Assembly (NCBI RefSeq): GCF_002210285.1
Contig: NZ_MWQE01000001.1
Location: 973,582 to 1,037,581, forward strand
Direction: 5' to 3'
Length of the DNA: 64,000 nt
Origin: Fibrobacter sp. UWR2
GTDB taxonomy: Bacteria; Fibrobacterota; Fibrobacteria; Fibrobacterales; Fibrobacteraceae
Shown piece by piece: positions 9,452 through 16,810 of the stretch (positions are counted from its first letter, which is position 1; every line of letters starts with the position of its first letter). The notes under the pieces are model-generated. The model was not told where the DNA came from. It did not search any database and was given only the letters and a program-made list of their open reading frames with translations. The position numbers were made by a program, and so were the translations under genes.

Positions 9452-9454
9452 CCG

Positions 9455-9661
9455 ATGGCAAAGACCGTCACCGCCATGGAGGCGAGGCAGAATTTCGGCA
9501 ACTTGCTGAATCAGGTCTCGCTCTCGCAAGAAGAAATCGTGATTGAGCGTGCGGGCAAGCCGCTCGCGCGTCTCGTGAACGTTTCCTCTGCGCGTTCCGG
9601 CGGTGAACTGGACTTCCGCGATATCGGCAAGCTTCCGAACGGTATATGGGAGGAGCGCTAG
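9455..9661 (+). CDS. Solitary Phd/YefM-family antitoxin
   Basis: 68 residues with the Phd/YefM core: TAMEARQNFGNLLNQV, then EEIVIERAGKPLARLVNV. Such proteins bind DNA as dimers through this region and neutralise a toxin with the C-terminal tail. It begins 3 bases after the OmpA-family stop, so it is probably read from that operon. No RelE, Doc or PIN toxin frame follows; the next 60 bases hold only the leucine promoter. It may be an orphan repressor or the remnant of a toxin-antitoxin pair. Confidence 0.8.
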   Translation: MAKTVTAMEARQNFGNLLNQVSLSQEEIVIERAGKPLARLVNVSSARSGGELDFRDIGKLPNGIWEER

Positions 9662-9687
9662 GTTGCGGGCATCCCGAGGCCGGCCCC

Positions 9688-9716
9688 TTGCCATTTCACC
9701 CGAAACTTTGTATATT
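9688..9716 (+). promoter_or_regulatory. Promoter of the leucine leader
   Basis: TTGCCA at 9688-9693 and TATATT at 9711-9716 are separated by 17 bases. Transcription should begin close to 9723, almost on the leader peptide start codon, so the leader would be translated from a nearly leaderless RNA. Confidence 0.65.
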
Positions 9717-9723
9717 CTATAGC

Positions 9724-9783
9724 ATGAGAAAGATCCTTAACCTTCGACTTCTACTTTGCATCGCGCACGGAGCGAGGTTTTAG
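9724..9783 (+). CDS. leuL: Leucine-rich leader peptide of the leuA attenuator
   Basis: A 19-residue frame, MRKILNLRLLLCIAHGARF, with leucine at positions 5, 7, 9, 10 and 11. It lies between a well-formed promoter and a terminator hairpin upstream of leuA. Stalling at the leucine codons (9736-9756) would leave 9766-9774 free, while a ribosome reaching the stop at 9781-9783 would cover that segment. This is the classical transcription attenuation layout; the gene is too short for routine gene calling. Confidence 0.8.
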   Translation: MRKILNLRLLLCIAHGARF

Positions 9784-9849
9784 GCTATTTCATTTTGAAT
9801 AGGAATTAACTTAAAGGGCCCGCTTCCGTGACGAAGCGGGTTCTTTTTT
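9766..9849 (+). promoter_or_regulatory. leuA attenuator: antiterminator and terminator
   Basis: Terminator: CCCGCTTC (9819-9826) pairs with GAAGCGGG (9833-9840), followed by TTCTTTTTT. Antiterminator: CACGGAGCG (9766-9774), inside the end of the leader peptide, pairs with CGCTTCCGTG (9821-9830) with one bulged base. The two pairings exclude each other because both use 9821-9826. Leucine starvation would favour the antiterminator and expression of leuA. Confidence 0.75.
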
Positions 9850-9919
9850 ATGGCAAAATGCTATTTTTGAACAGGAAAAAGAACTTTGCGGCGCATGGAA
9901 GCCGGCAAGGAGATAAAAA

Positions 9920-11479
9920 ATGAACGAGAATAACGCAAGACAACCCTTCTTTTACGATGTCACCCTGCGTGACGGCAACCAGGCGCTCCCGAAGCCCTGG
10001 AACAACGCCCAGAAAAAGGACGTTTACCTGCAGCTGCTCAAACTCGGCGTGCAGGGTGCCGAAGTCGGCTTCCCGGCTTCGTCCGAGATGGATTTTGAAT
10101 CGTGCAAGGAACTGGCGCAGCTCACCGCGAAGATGGCCGAGGAAGGCGACGAGGTGGCAAAGCGCGTGGTTGTCTCGGGCCTGGCCCGCTGTGTGGAAAG
10201 TGATATCCAGCGCTGCTGGGAGGCGGTTCAGTTTGCGCCGCACCCGCGAATCCATATCTTCCTTGCGACAAGCCAGCTCTCGATGGAGCACGTGTTGCAC
10301 CTGACCCCTGAACAGGTCAAGGAAAAGGCGGTTCACTGCGTGAAGTTTGCGAAGTCGCTCGTGGGCGACAAGGGCGATGTGGAATTCAGTGCCGAGCATT
10401 TCGGTGACTGCCTCGAGAACATGGATTTTGTGATTGACGTGCTGAAGGCCGTGGTCGAAGCCGGTGCGACGACCATCAACCTGCCGAACACGGTGGAACG
10501 CTACCGCCCGTTGCTGTACGTGAACCAGATCAAGCAGGTGTACGAGGCGCTGCCGAAGGACATCACGATTTCGGTGCACTGCCACAACGACCTGGGCATG
10601 GCGACTGCCGCCACGGTCGAAAGTTTCTTTGTTGGCGCAACCCAGCTGGAAGTTGCCCTGAACGGCCTGGGTGAACGCTGCGGCAACACGAACTTCTACG
10701 AAGTCGCGGTCGCTCTGCACAATTCCGGCGTAGAGACCGGCCTGCACATGGAACGCATTTACGAAACGGCCATCTTGATTTCCCAGTGGTCGGGTATCAG
10801 CATTTACTCCCGCGCTCCGCTGATCGGTGCCGAAGCCATCGTGCACCGTAGCGGCATCCACCAGGATGGCGCCTCCAAGACGAAGGACATGAAGAAGGGC
10901 GCCTACCGCCCCATCGACTACTCCATCATCGGCCGCCACCAGAACGACGCCCTGAGCTTCACGAGCCAGAGCGGGCGTACCGCCGTGTACGAGATTATCA
11001 CGAAGTTCGGCTACAAGATGACGCTCGCCGAAGCCGCCGAACTGCAGCCGGTGTTGAAGGCCTGCAGCGAAAAGGAAGGCGAACTCAGCGCCGAACGCGT
11101 GCTGGACGTGTTCCGCGAGCAGCGCGTGAACGTGAACGGCCGCCTGGTGTTCAACAACATCGAGGTCATCCCCGACGAGAACCGCTTCATTTTCCACTTC
11201 AAGAAGGACGGCGAACCGCTGGTGAGGTCCATTACGGCGGAAGGCCCGATCGAGGCCGCCCTCATGCTCATGCGCGAAATCGGCATGCCGGTGGAACTCG
11301 TCAAATACCGCCAGCTCGTGGTGCCCGAGAAGGACAAGCTGTGGGCGGGCCGCGGGCTTAGCCGCGTGCAGCTGAAGGCGAACGGAGCCGAGGTGGAAGG
11401 TCGCGGCGTCTCTAGCGATACGCTCAAGGCCAACATGCGCGCCATCTTCGGCGGCGTGAACCTCTTGTACAAGAAATAA
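9920..11479 (+). CDS. leuA: 2-isopropylmalate synthase
   Basis: Condenses acetyl-CoA with 2-oxoisovalerate, the first committed step of leucine synthesis. 519 residues, close to the usual 500-560. The HMGL-like TIM barrel has the metal-binding TLRDGNQAL at about residue 14, EVGFPASSEMDFE, TINLPNTVERYRP, the SVHCHNDLGMATA metal histidines and NGLGERCGNTNF; then SGIHQDGASKTKDM and a C-terminal LeuA allosteric domain (about 390-519). The leader peptide and attenuator just upstream independently support leucine synthesis over homocitrate or citramalate synthase. No leuBCD follows. Confidence 0.93.
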   Translation: MNENNARQPFFYDVTLRDGNQALPKPWNNAQKKDVYLQLLKLGVQGAEVGFPASSEMDFESCKELAQLTAKMAEEGDEVAKRVVVSGLARCVESDIQRCWEAVQFAPHPRIHIFLATSQLSMEHVLHLTPEQVKEKAVHCVKFAKSLVGDKGDVEFSAEHFGDCLENMDFVIDVLKAVVEAGATTINLPNTVERYRPLLYVNQIKQVYEALPKDITISVHCHNDLGMATAATVESFFVGATQLEVALNGLGERCGNTNFYEVAVALHNSGVETGLHMERIYETAILISQWSGISIYSRAPLIGAEAIVHRSGIHQDGASKTKDMKKGAYRPIDYSIIGRHQNDALSFTSQSGRTAVYEIITKFGYKMTLAEAAELQPVLKACSEKEGELSAERVLDVFREQRVNVNGRLVFNNIEVIPDENRFIFHFKKDGEPLVRSITAEGPIEAALMLMREIGMPVELVKYRQLVVPEKDKLWAGRGLSRVQLKANGAEVEGRGVSSDTLKANMRAIFGGVNLLYKK

Positions 11480-11491
11480 TCCGGAGTCTCC

Positions 11492-11830
11492 ATGCTCGAA
11501 CAACTGAAACGCCCATTTAAAAAGCACTACGAAAAGTACCGTTCCAAGGTGGAAGGCTTTGTAGGGCCGGTCAAGGAATCGGCGTCGAAGTTGCTCGCGA
11601 TGATCCCGAAGGGGGAGGCTTTCGCGGGTTCCGAAGATTTGGGCCAGGAATCCGATGGTTCCACTTCCGGCGGCAAGCCCGGATTGCTTGCCAAACTCAA
11701 GAGTTTCAAGCAGTCGCTCAAGGGCCTTTCCGATTTCCAGAAGTTGATTCTCCTGACGATTGCAGTCGTGCTCCCTGCGGGCATCCTCATCGCGGTGGCG
11801 CTCGCAAGCATGCTGAAACGCAAGAAGTAG
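11492..11830 (+). CDS. Small membrane-anchored protein of unknown function
   Basis: 112 residues: a basic N-terminal helix (MLEQLKRPFKKHYEKYRSK), a Ser/Gly-rich middle, and one C-terminal transmembrane segment of about 22 residues (ILLTIAVVLPAGILIAVALA) ending in a short basic tail. It begins 12 bases after leuA with a GGAG-type ribosome site and is probably in the same transcript. I recognise no family. Confidence 0.6.
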   Translation: MLEQLKRPFKKHYEKYRSKVEGFVGPVKESASKLLAMIPKGEAFAGSEDLGQESDGSTSGGKPGLLAKLKSFKQSLKGLSDFQKLILLTIAVVLPAGILIAVALASMLKRKK

Positions 11831-11856
11831 TTTTTTTGTTGTAAAGAGGAGGAGAA

Positions 11857-12843
11857 ATGGTGAAATCAATTTTAAGGTTGTCTCCGTGGAATTTGCTGGC
11901 CTTGGTCGGTGCTTTTGCCTGCACAATGCTTGTCTCTTGCGGAGACGATGAAAGCGATGTCTTCCTGGCGCGCCCTAAAGCGGATTCGTCTGATGTTTCG
12001 TCTTCTTCCACCCAATCATCCTCGTCTTCGGACAGGTATTCTTCGAGTGTGAGGTCTTCTTCGTCGGTCACACCGCAGTCGAGCTCAAGCGAGACAAGGG
12101 TGTCTAGTAGCAGTTCCGAAATTTCTTCTAGTTCGTATAGCAGTAGTATAAGCGTGGCTTATGTGGAACCTTGTAGAGGCGAGGGCTTTGACGATTGCGA
12201 ATATGGAACTTTGATTGATGACCGTGATGGACAATCCTACAAGACCGTGAAAATTGGTGATGTGTGGTGGATGGCCGAGAATCTGAATTTTGCTTATTTG
12301 TGGCCGACCGCTAATTTGGATTCCTCCAGTTTCTGTTATGAAAATGATTTTTCGAATTGTGAGGAATATGGTCGCTTGTATATGTGGAGTGCCGCGATGG
12401 ACAGTGCTGCTGTTTATAGCGATGACGGCATAGGATGCGGGTATATTCACGGTTGCAATCCCGCTGAGAGGGTGCAGGGTGTTTGCCCTCAGGGTTGGCA
12501 TGTGCCTACACGGACGGAATTTAATGTTCTTTATGAATCCGTAGGCGGTAAGGATGCTAAGCGAAAATTGATGACTGTCGATGAATGGAGCAGTTGCGGT
12601 ACTGGGTGTACTGATGCTTACGGATTCTCTGTTCGACCTGCAGGTCTCTTTAATGACAGCCTCACATACTACAAATACTTGGGCGATAATGCGCTGTTTT
12701 GGAGTTCTACTCCGGTACAAAATGGAAATTCAACCTCTACTGCCTTTTATTTGTACCTTAATTTCTACGCGGGATTTAGTTACTACGACGATGATGGCGC
12801 TAATCGCGCGTACTCCGTTCGTTGCATTAAGGACGAGGACTAA
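11857..12843 (+). CDS. Paralogous-domain (TIGR02145) lipoprotein
   Basis: 328 residues. The lipoprotein signal ends at LVSCGDDESD (Cys28). A Ser-rich linker (about 45-100) leads to the Fibrobacter major paralogous domain (about 110-328): IDDRDGQSYKTVKIGDVWWM, AENLNF, EYGRLYMWSAAMDSA, GVCPQGWHVPTRTEF, FWSSTPV and YSVRCIKDED. The fold belongs to the formylglycine-enzyme/FGE-like families; no catalytic role is known for this paralogous group. The stop overlaps the aminotransferase start by one base. Confidence 0.88.
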   Translation: MVKSILRLSPWNLLALVGAFACTMLVSCGDDESDVFLARPKADSSDVSSSSTQSSSSSDRYSSSVRSSSSVTPQSSSSETRVSSSSSEISSSSYSSSISVAYVEPCRGEGFDDCEYGTLIDDRDGQSYKTVKIGDVWWMAENLNFAYLWPTANLDSSSFCYENDFSNCEEYGRLYMWSAAMDSAAVYSDDGIGCGYIHGCNPAERVQGVCPQGWHVPTRTEFNVLYESVGGKDAKRKLMTVDEWSSCGTGCTDAYGFSVRPAGLFNDSLTYYKYLGDNALFWSSTPVQNGNSTSTAFYLYLNFYAGFSYYDDDGANRAYSVRCIKDED

Positions 12844-14120
12844 TGCTTTCTTCCCGCTTGCCTAAAGATCTTTCTCCGTCGCCGTTCTTTGCCGAACTGG
12901 AACGCGCAAAGGCGAGTGCGAAAAAGGATGCTGCCGAGGGTGGGCTCCCGTTCATCGACATGACGGTAAGTTCGCCAGTAAAGGCGGGCTTGCCGATTGA
13001 CATGGATGTAGCGGTGGAGGAATCTCGCAAGGATTTCGGTTGCTGGAATCCGGATGCGGCGGGCTGGAAGTCTGCGCGCGAGGCGGTGGTGGAATATTAC
13101 CGCGAACGTGGTGGCAACTTTGATGCGGGCCAGATTATCCTTACCGCGAGTACGAGCGAGGCCTATAGCGTCTTGTTCAAGGCATTCTGCGACCCGGGCG
13201 ACGTAATCCTCACGCCGATGCCGGGCTACCCGCTGCTTGATACGCTAGCGCAGCTAGAACATTTGGAATGTGCACCGTACTTTTTAAGTCTTAAACGGGA
13301 GAATAAAAAAAAGATCCCCGCCTGCGCGGGGATGACATCGGGCGTGGATTTTCGATTCATACTCGATACCGACAGCCTGCTGGCTGCTCCCGAGAAAGCG
13401 AAAATTCTGCTGCTCGTTTCACCGCATAATCCGACGGGCCATTGCATCTCGCGCGAGGAATGGAACGAAGCGGTCCGTTTCTGTGAAGAGAACAATTTGA
13501 TTCTCGTGGTGGACGAAGTTTTTGGCGACTATGCTTTCTCTGACAAAGTAAAGCGCAGTTGGGAGTATGGGTCCTATCGCATCGACGAAGCCTCTCTTCA
13601 GGAAGACTCTGCGAATTCTGATGGTCCCAAGTGCCCCATTTTCTGGCTGAACGGCCTCAGCAAGGCTGTGGGTTCTCCGCAACTCAAATTGGGCTGGATG
13701 GCATTCTATGCCCCGCGAGAACAGTTCGAACCTATCCGTGCGGCCCTCGAGTTTGTGGAAGATGCGTACCTGAGTGTATCCGCTCCGGCACAGGCGCTGG
13801 GGACTTCGCTCCTCAAACAGTCTGCCGCCTACGAGGCCCGCGTCAAGGAACGCCTGCAGCAAAACTGGCAGACCCTGCGTGAATCCTTCCCGGCAAAGTA
13901 CTGCCCTGAGGTTCTCGGCGGCTGGTATGCGGTTATCCGCCTGGGGGAGGATGACGAGGAACTCACGTTCCGCCTGCTTCGTGAAAAGCATGTGCTGGTG
14001 CAGCCCGGGTTCTTCTTCGACTTCGATGAAGACGGCTGGGTCGTGATCTCGCTCCTGCAGGAACCGTCGCTGTTTAAGGAAGCGGTGGAGAGAATTTTGT
14101 ATATTACACGCGGAAATTGA
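12843..14120 (+). CDS. Class I/II pyridoxal-phosphate aminotransferase with in-frame repeat insertion
   Basis: 425 residues, fold type I. ASTSEAYSVLFKAF and PMPGYPLLD form the cofactor pocket, SPHNPTGHCISREEW carries the conserved Asn, VVDEVFGDY the Asp, and NGLSKAVGSPQLKLGWMAF the Schiff-base Lys. Residues about 158-164 (IPACAGM) are encoded by a palindromic repeat at 13314-13333 and lie in a region expected to be a surface loop, between FLSLKREN and VDFRFILD. The frame stays open and all cofactor residues are intact, so the enzyme is probably active. Substrate is unknown; the family includes alanine/aspartate-type transaminases. Confidence 0.85.
   Translation: MLSSRLPKDLSPSPFFAELERAKASAKKDAAEGGLPFIDMTVSSPVKAGLPIDMDVAVEESRKDFGCWNPDAAGWKSAREAVVEYYRERGGNFDAGQIILTASTSEAYSVLFKAFCDPGDVILTPMPGYPLLDTLAQLEHLECAPYFLSLKRENKKKIPACAGMTSGVDFRFILDTDSLLAAPEKAKILLLVSPHNPTGHCISREEWNEAVRFCEENNLILVVDEVFGDYAFSDKVKRSWEYGSYRIDEASLQEDSANSDGPKCPIFWLNGLSKAVGSPQLKLGWMAFYAPREQFEPIRAALEFVEDAYLSVSAPAQALGTSLLKQSAAYEARVKERLQQNWQTLRESFPAKYCPEVLGGWYAVIRLGEDDEELTFRLLREKHVLVQPGFFFDFDEDGWVVISLLQEPSLFKEAVERILYITRGN
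13314..13333. repeat. REP-like palindrome inside aminotransferase gene
   Basis: ATCCCCGC, a four-base loop CTGC, then GCGGGGAT: a perfect 8-bp stem, followed by GACAT. On the other strand it reads GTCAT-stem-ATCT, the layout shared by the other copies in this window. Confidence 0.9.
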
Positions 14121-14132
14121 ACAGGTTTTATC

Positions 14133-15239
14133 GTGGCTGACAAGAAAAAGATTTTGCTCATCAACTGGCGCGACATCAAGAACCCGGAAGCGGGCGGCGC
14201 CGAACTGTACTTTCACGAGATTTTCAAGCGCATCAACGCCCGCAACTACGAGGTGACCGTCCTTTCGCATAGCGTGAAGGGCCTGCCTGCCGAAGAAGTG
14301 GTCGACGGCATGCGCACCATCCGCACGGGCAACAAGTTCCTGTTCAACTACACGGCGCACCGCTATGCCCGCAAGCATCAGCACGAATACGACCTCATCG
14401 TGGAAGACCTGAATAAGATTCCGTTCTTCACGCCTTGCAACACGAAGGTCAAGCGCCTCCACATGGTGATGCATTTTTTCCGCAAGTCGATTTTCCGCGA
14501 GGCGTTCTTCCCGATGGCGCTTTACGTGTACCTGATGGAACGTGCTGTGGCGCTCTTCTACAAGAACGAGAACTTCCTCGCCATTTCGCAGAGCACTGCC
14601 GACGAGATTGTCGACATGGGCATCAAGGCCAAGTGGATCGAGGTGGTGGAGCCGGGCATCGATACGGAGTACTTCCACCCGACCGAAAAGAAGGCTGACC
14701 CTCCGGTGATTTCTTATGTGGGGCGCCTCATGAAGTACAAGAATGCGCAGTTTGTTATCAACGCCATGCCGCGCCTCCGCGAACTGGTACCGGGCATAGT
14801 GCTCGAAGTTGCCGGTGGTGGCGACTACCGCGGCGAGCTTGAAAAGCTGGTGGACAAGCTTGGCGTGCGTGACTCCGTAAAGTTCCTCGGGCGCGTTTCC
14901 GAAGACGAAAAACGTGACCTCCTGAGCAGGTCTTCGCTGTTCATCAACCCCTCCTTCAAGGAAGGCTGGGGCATCAATAACATCGAGGCGAACCTCTGCG
15001 GCACGATTTCGATGAGCAACAACGTCGCTGGCCTCAAGGATTCCGTGGTGGACGGCGTGACTGGCCTCCTGTATGAGAACGACGACCCCGAGGGCTTCTG
15101 CCAGAAGGCTGCGGCCGTGTTGCACGACAGGAACCGCCTCTCCGAGCTCGAACACAACGCCTGCGAGCGCGCCTTGACCATGAGCTGGGACGCTATGGCC
15201 GAAAAAATGGAAAAAGTTATTGAAAAAGCGCTGAATTAG
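14133..15239 (+). CDS. Family 4 glycosyltransferase (GT-B)
   Basis: 368 residues starting at GTG 14133, 12 bases after the aminotransferase. N-terminal domain: ILLINWRDIKNPEAGGAELY with the Gly-rich acceptor loop. C-terminal domain: VISYVGRLMKYKNAQF, EVAGGGDYRGELEKL, KFLGRVSEDEKRDLLSRSS and the EX7E donor motif FKEGWGINNIEAN. This is a retaining GT4 that transfers a sugar from a nucleotide donor, most often in surface polysaccharide synthesis. Acceptor unknown; no other polysaccharide genes adjoin it. Confidence 0.87.
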   Translation: MADKKKILLINWRDIKNPEAGGAELYFHEIFKRINARNYEVTVLSHSVKGLPAEEVVDGMRTIRTGNKFLFNYTAHRYARKHQHEYDLIVEDLNKIPFFTPCNTKVKRLHMVMHFFRKSIFREAFFPMALYVYLMERAVALFYKNENFLAISQSTADEIVDMGIKAKWIEVVEPGIDTEYFHPTEKKADPPVISYVGRLMKYKNAQFVINAMPRLRELVPGIVLEVAGGGDYRGELEKLVDKLGVRDSVKFLGRVSEDEKRDLLSRSSLFINPSFKEGWGINNIEANLCGTISMSNNVAGLKDSVVDGVTGLLYENDDPEGFCQKAAAVLHDRNRLSELEHNACERALTMSWDAMAEKMEKVIEKALN

Positions 15240-15275
15240 CGATTTTTGACAGAAAATTTTGTTAAATTTCCGCGC

Positions 15276-15450
15276 GTGATTGCCCCTTGCGGTTTATCGT
15301 TGCGGCGAAAACTGCCTTGCTCCAATTTCCTGAGCCGGACTAGGTCCGCTGGATAGGAGCCCTCCTGGCCGTCAAGCTTCCATAGAAGCGCTATTAAGAT
15401 GGCCCTAAACAACACACACATGCAATCACCCCTTCGGCGGGTCTTTTCCA
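15276..15450 (+). ncRNA. Structured noncoding RNA candidate, class unknown
   Basis: A domain closed by GTGATTGC (15276-15283) pairing with GCAATCAC (15422-15429). Inside are three independent hairpins: GCGGTTT with AAACTGC around 15290-15315; GCTCC with GGAGC (15356-15360) enclosing CGGAC/GTCCG; and GGCCGTC (15367-15373) with GATGGCC (15398-15404) enclosing GCTTC/GAAGC. A -10-like TTAAAT lies at 15262-15267, and the domain is followed by an ACCCC-TTCG-GCGGGT hairpin and CTTTT, like a terminator. It lies upstream of the 15491 gene. Size and terminator suggest an independent RNA such as a 6S-type RNA, but I could not match conserved 6S, SRP, tmRNA or riboswitch motifs. Confidence 0.5.
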
Positions 15451-15490
15451 GCCTTCCGATGTGGCCAACCCTTACTTATGAGGTGCCCAG

Positions 15491-16075
15491 ATGGAAAACT
15501 ACATCGCAATTGCTCTGTCGCTCGTCGCAGTGATTTTGAGCATCGTTATCCTGACTAAGGTTAACAAGATTCTCGACAATCTCCATACTCCGATTGTTAA
15601 AAAGCTCACCCCGGACATGAACTTGAAGCCGAATTCCCGCCGCCCCGTCGGTGCCCAGGAAATGGCTCAGCGCGGTGACCGTAATAACAAGGACCATGGC
15701 AAGGATCGTCAGAATAATAAGGACGCTCGCGGTGACAAGCAGGCCCAGCCTGCCCAGAATCGTGACCGCAACGAACAGCGCTCTGATCGTGGCCAGCGCC
15801 GTGACCGCCGTGAAGGCCGTCCCGACCGTCCGCGCCGCGAATTCAATAAGCCGGCCGAAGCTACTGCTCCTGCAGCTGCCGAAGCCCGCCGCCCGCTCGC
15901 TCCGCGTATCCCGGTTGAAACCCCGGCTGCCCCCGCAGTCGAGGCCGCTCCCGCTGTTGCCGCTCCTGCCGCTGCTGAAGTTGCCCCGGTCGAAACGACT
16001 TTCGACCCGAGCAAGGTCCGCTATGGCCGCCGCAACGTGATCAAGAAGGCTCCCGAACTCGCTGACGAAGCCTAA
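15491..16075 (+). CDS. Membrane-anchored Arg-rich low-complexity protein
   Basis: 194 residues. One N-terminal transmembrane helix (IAIALSLVAVILSIVILTKV, residues about 4-23) is followed by a charged disordered stretch (about 60-125) rich in RDR, RGQRRDRREGRPDRP and Asn/Gln, an Ala/Pro/Val-rich stretch, and a conserved-looking end FDPSKVRYGRRNVIKKAPEL. The Arg-rich region could bind RNA or membranes; that is speculation. The GAGGTG ribosome site lies just before the ATG. Function unknown. Confidence 0.6.
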   Translation: MENYIAIALSLVAVILSIVILTKVNKILDNLHTPIVKKLTPDMNLKPNSRRPVGAQEMAQRGDRNNKDHGKDRQNNKDARGDKQAQPAQNRDRNEQRSDRGQRRDRREGRPDRPRREFNKPAEATAPAAAEARRPLAPRIPVETPAAPAVEAAPAVAAPAAAEVAPVETTFDPSKVRYGRRNVIKKAPELADEA

Positions 16076-16103
16076 TTCCGCGGAAAATTGCGAAATTAAA
16101 AAT

Positions 16104-16128
16104 CCCTCGGCTCTGCCGAGGGGTTTTT
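16104..16128 (+). terminator. Rho-independent terminator
   Basis: CCCTCGGC and GCCGAGGG form an 8-bp stem with a TCT loop followed by TTTTT. An A-run precedes it, so it may also serve the slyD gene on the opposite strand. Confidence 0.9.
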
Positions 16129-16183
16129 AATTTATATGTGCCTAGGACTCGCGTGTCATGTTCACGCTTTTTGAACCTGCGGT

Positions 16184-16780
16184 CTAGAACTTCTCGTCGT
16201 AACGGTCGTCGAATCCTTCGTCGTACTCGTTGTCGTAATCGTCTTGGTCGGGGAACCCGGTTTCAAGTTCCGTATAGCTCGGCTCCTCGATGGCGACCAC
16301 CTCGACCTCGAACGTGAGGTCCTTGCCGGCGAAGGGGTGGTTCCCGTCTACGAGTACGGAATCGCGGTAAATCTCCTTTACCGTATAGATGCCGTCGCTC
16401 TCGTCCTTGTCGAGGTTCAGGTCTTCGATGAATTCGTCGGGTGTCTCGGGTAATTGGAATTCGCGGATGTCATCGTCTTGGAACATCTCGAGTTCCATTC
16501 CGATCCAGAGTTCGCCGACCTCCTGCAGTTCCGACTTGGGAACCTTCATGATGAGGTCGTCGCGGTATACGCCGTACCCGAGGTTGGCAGGAATATCGAC
16601 GGAAAATTTTTCGCCAAGTTTCCTTCCGGCAAGGGCGGCTTCAAGCCCCGGAATGATGTTGTTGTAGCCGTGAATGTACACGAACGGGTGAGTTGGCTGT
16701 ATCTCTTCCAGGATGCGGCCGCTCTTTTCCATGAGTACGTAGGCTATACTGACCTTGGTCTTGTCTTCGATGACTTCCAT
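16184..16780 (-). CDS. slyD: SlyD-like FKBP peptidyl-prolyl isomerase
   Basis: 198 residues from the ATG at 16780. The FKBP half reads VSIAYVLMEKSGRILEEI and YIHGYNNIIPGLEAALAGRK, with the insert-in-flap segment (IPANLGYGVYRDDLIMKVP) and the return strand VDGNHPFAGKDLTFEVEVVAI typical of SlyD. It catalyses proline isomerisation and acts as a chaperone. In place of the His-rich metal-binding tail of E. coli SlyD, the C-terminus is Asp/Tyr/Glu-rich. An open frame continues upstream on this strand but is the shadow of the divergent phosphoesterase gene. Confidence 0.9.
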   Translation of the reverse strand: MEVIEDKTKVSIAYVLMEKSGRILEEIQPTHPFVYIHGYNNIIPGLEAALAGRKLGEKFSVDIPANLGYGVYRDDLIMKVPKSELQEVGELWIGMELEMFQDDDIREFQLPETPDEFIEDLNLDKDESDGIYTVKEIYRDSVLVDGNHPFAGKDLTFEVEVVAIEEPSYTELETGFPDQDDYDNEYDEGFDDRYDEKF

Positions 16781-16810
16781 ACGGGGGGCAAATATATTAA
16801 ATTTTCCTCC

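Noticed and set aside
9848..11926. Minus-strand open frame of about 690 codons opposite leuA
   Set aside because: Same shadow effect; leuA is unambiguous and no ribosome site or family motif supports the antisense frame.
13314..13333. Intrinsic terminator inside the aminotransferase gene
   Set aside because: The hairpin is GC-rich but neither side has the required T-run in the sense direction, and the same palindrome recurs as a repeat elsewhere; it is better explained as a repeat insertion.
15240..15480. TPP or SRP-type RNA in front of the Arg-rich protein gene
   Set aside because: Isolated CTGAG and GGATA strings are present, but the ordered TPP core and the SRP GGAAGGAAGCAGCC-type loop are absent.
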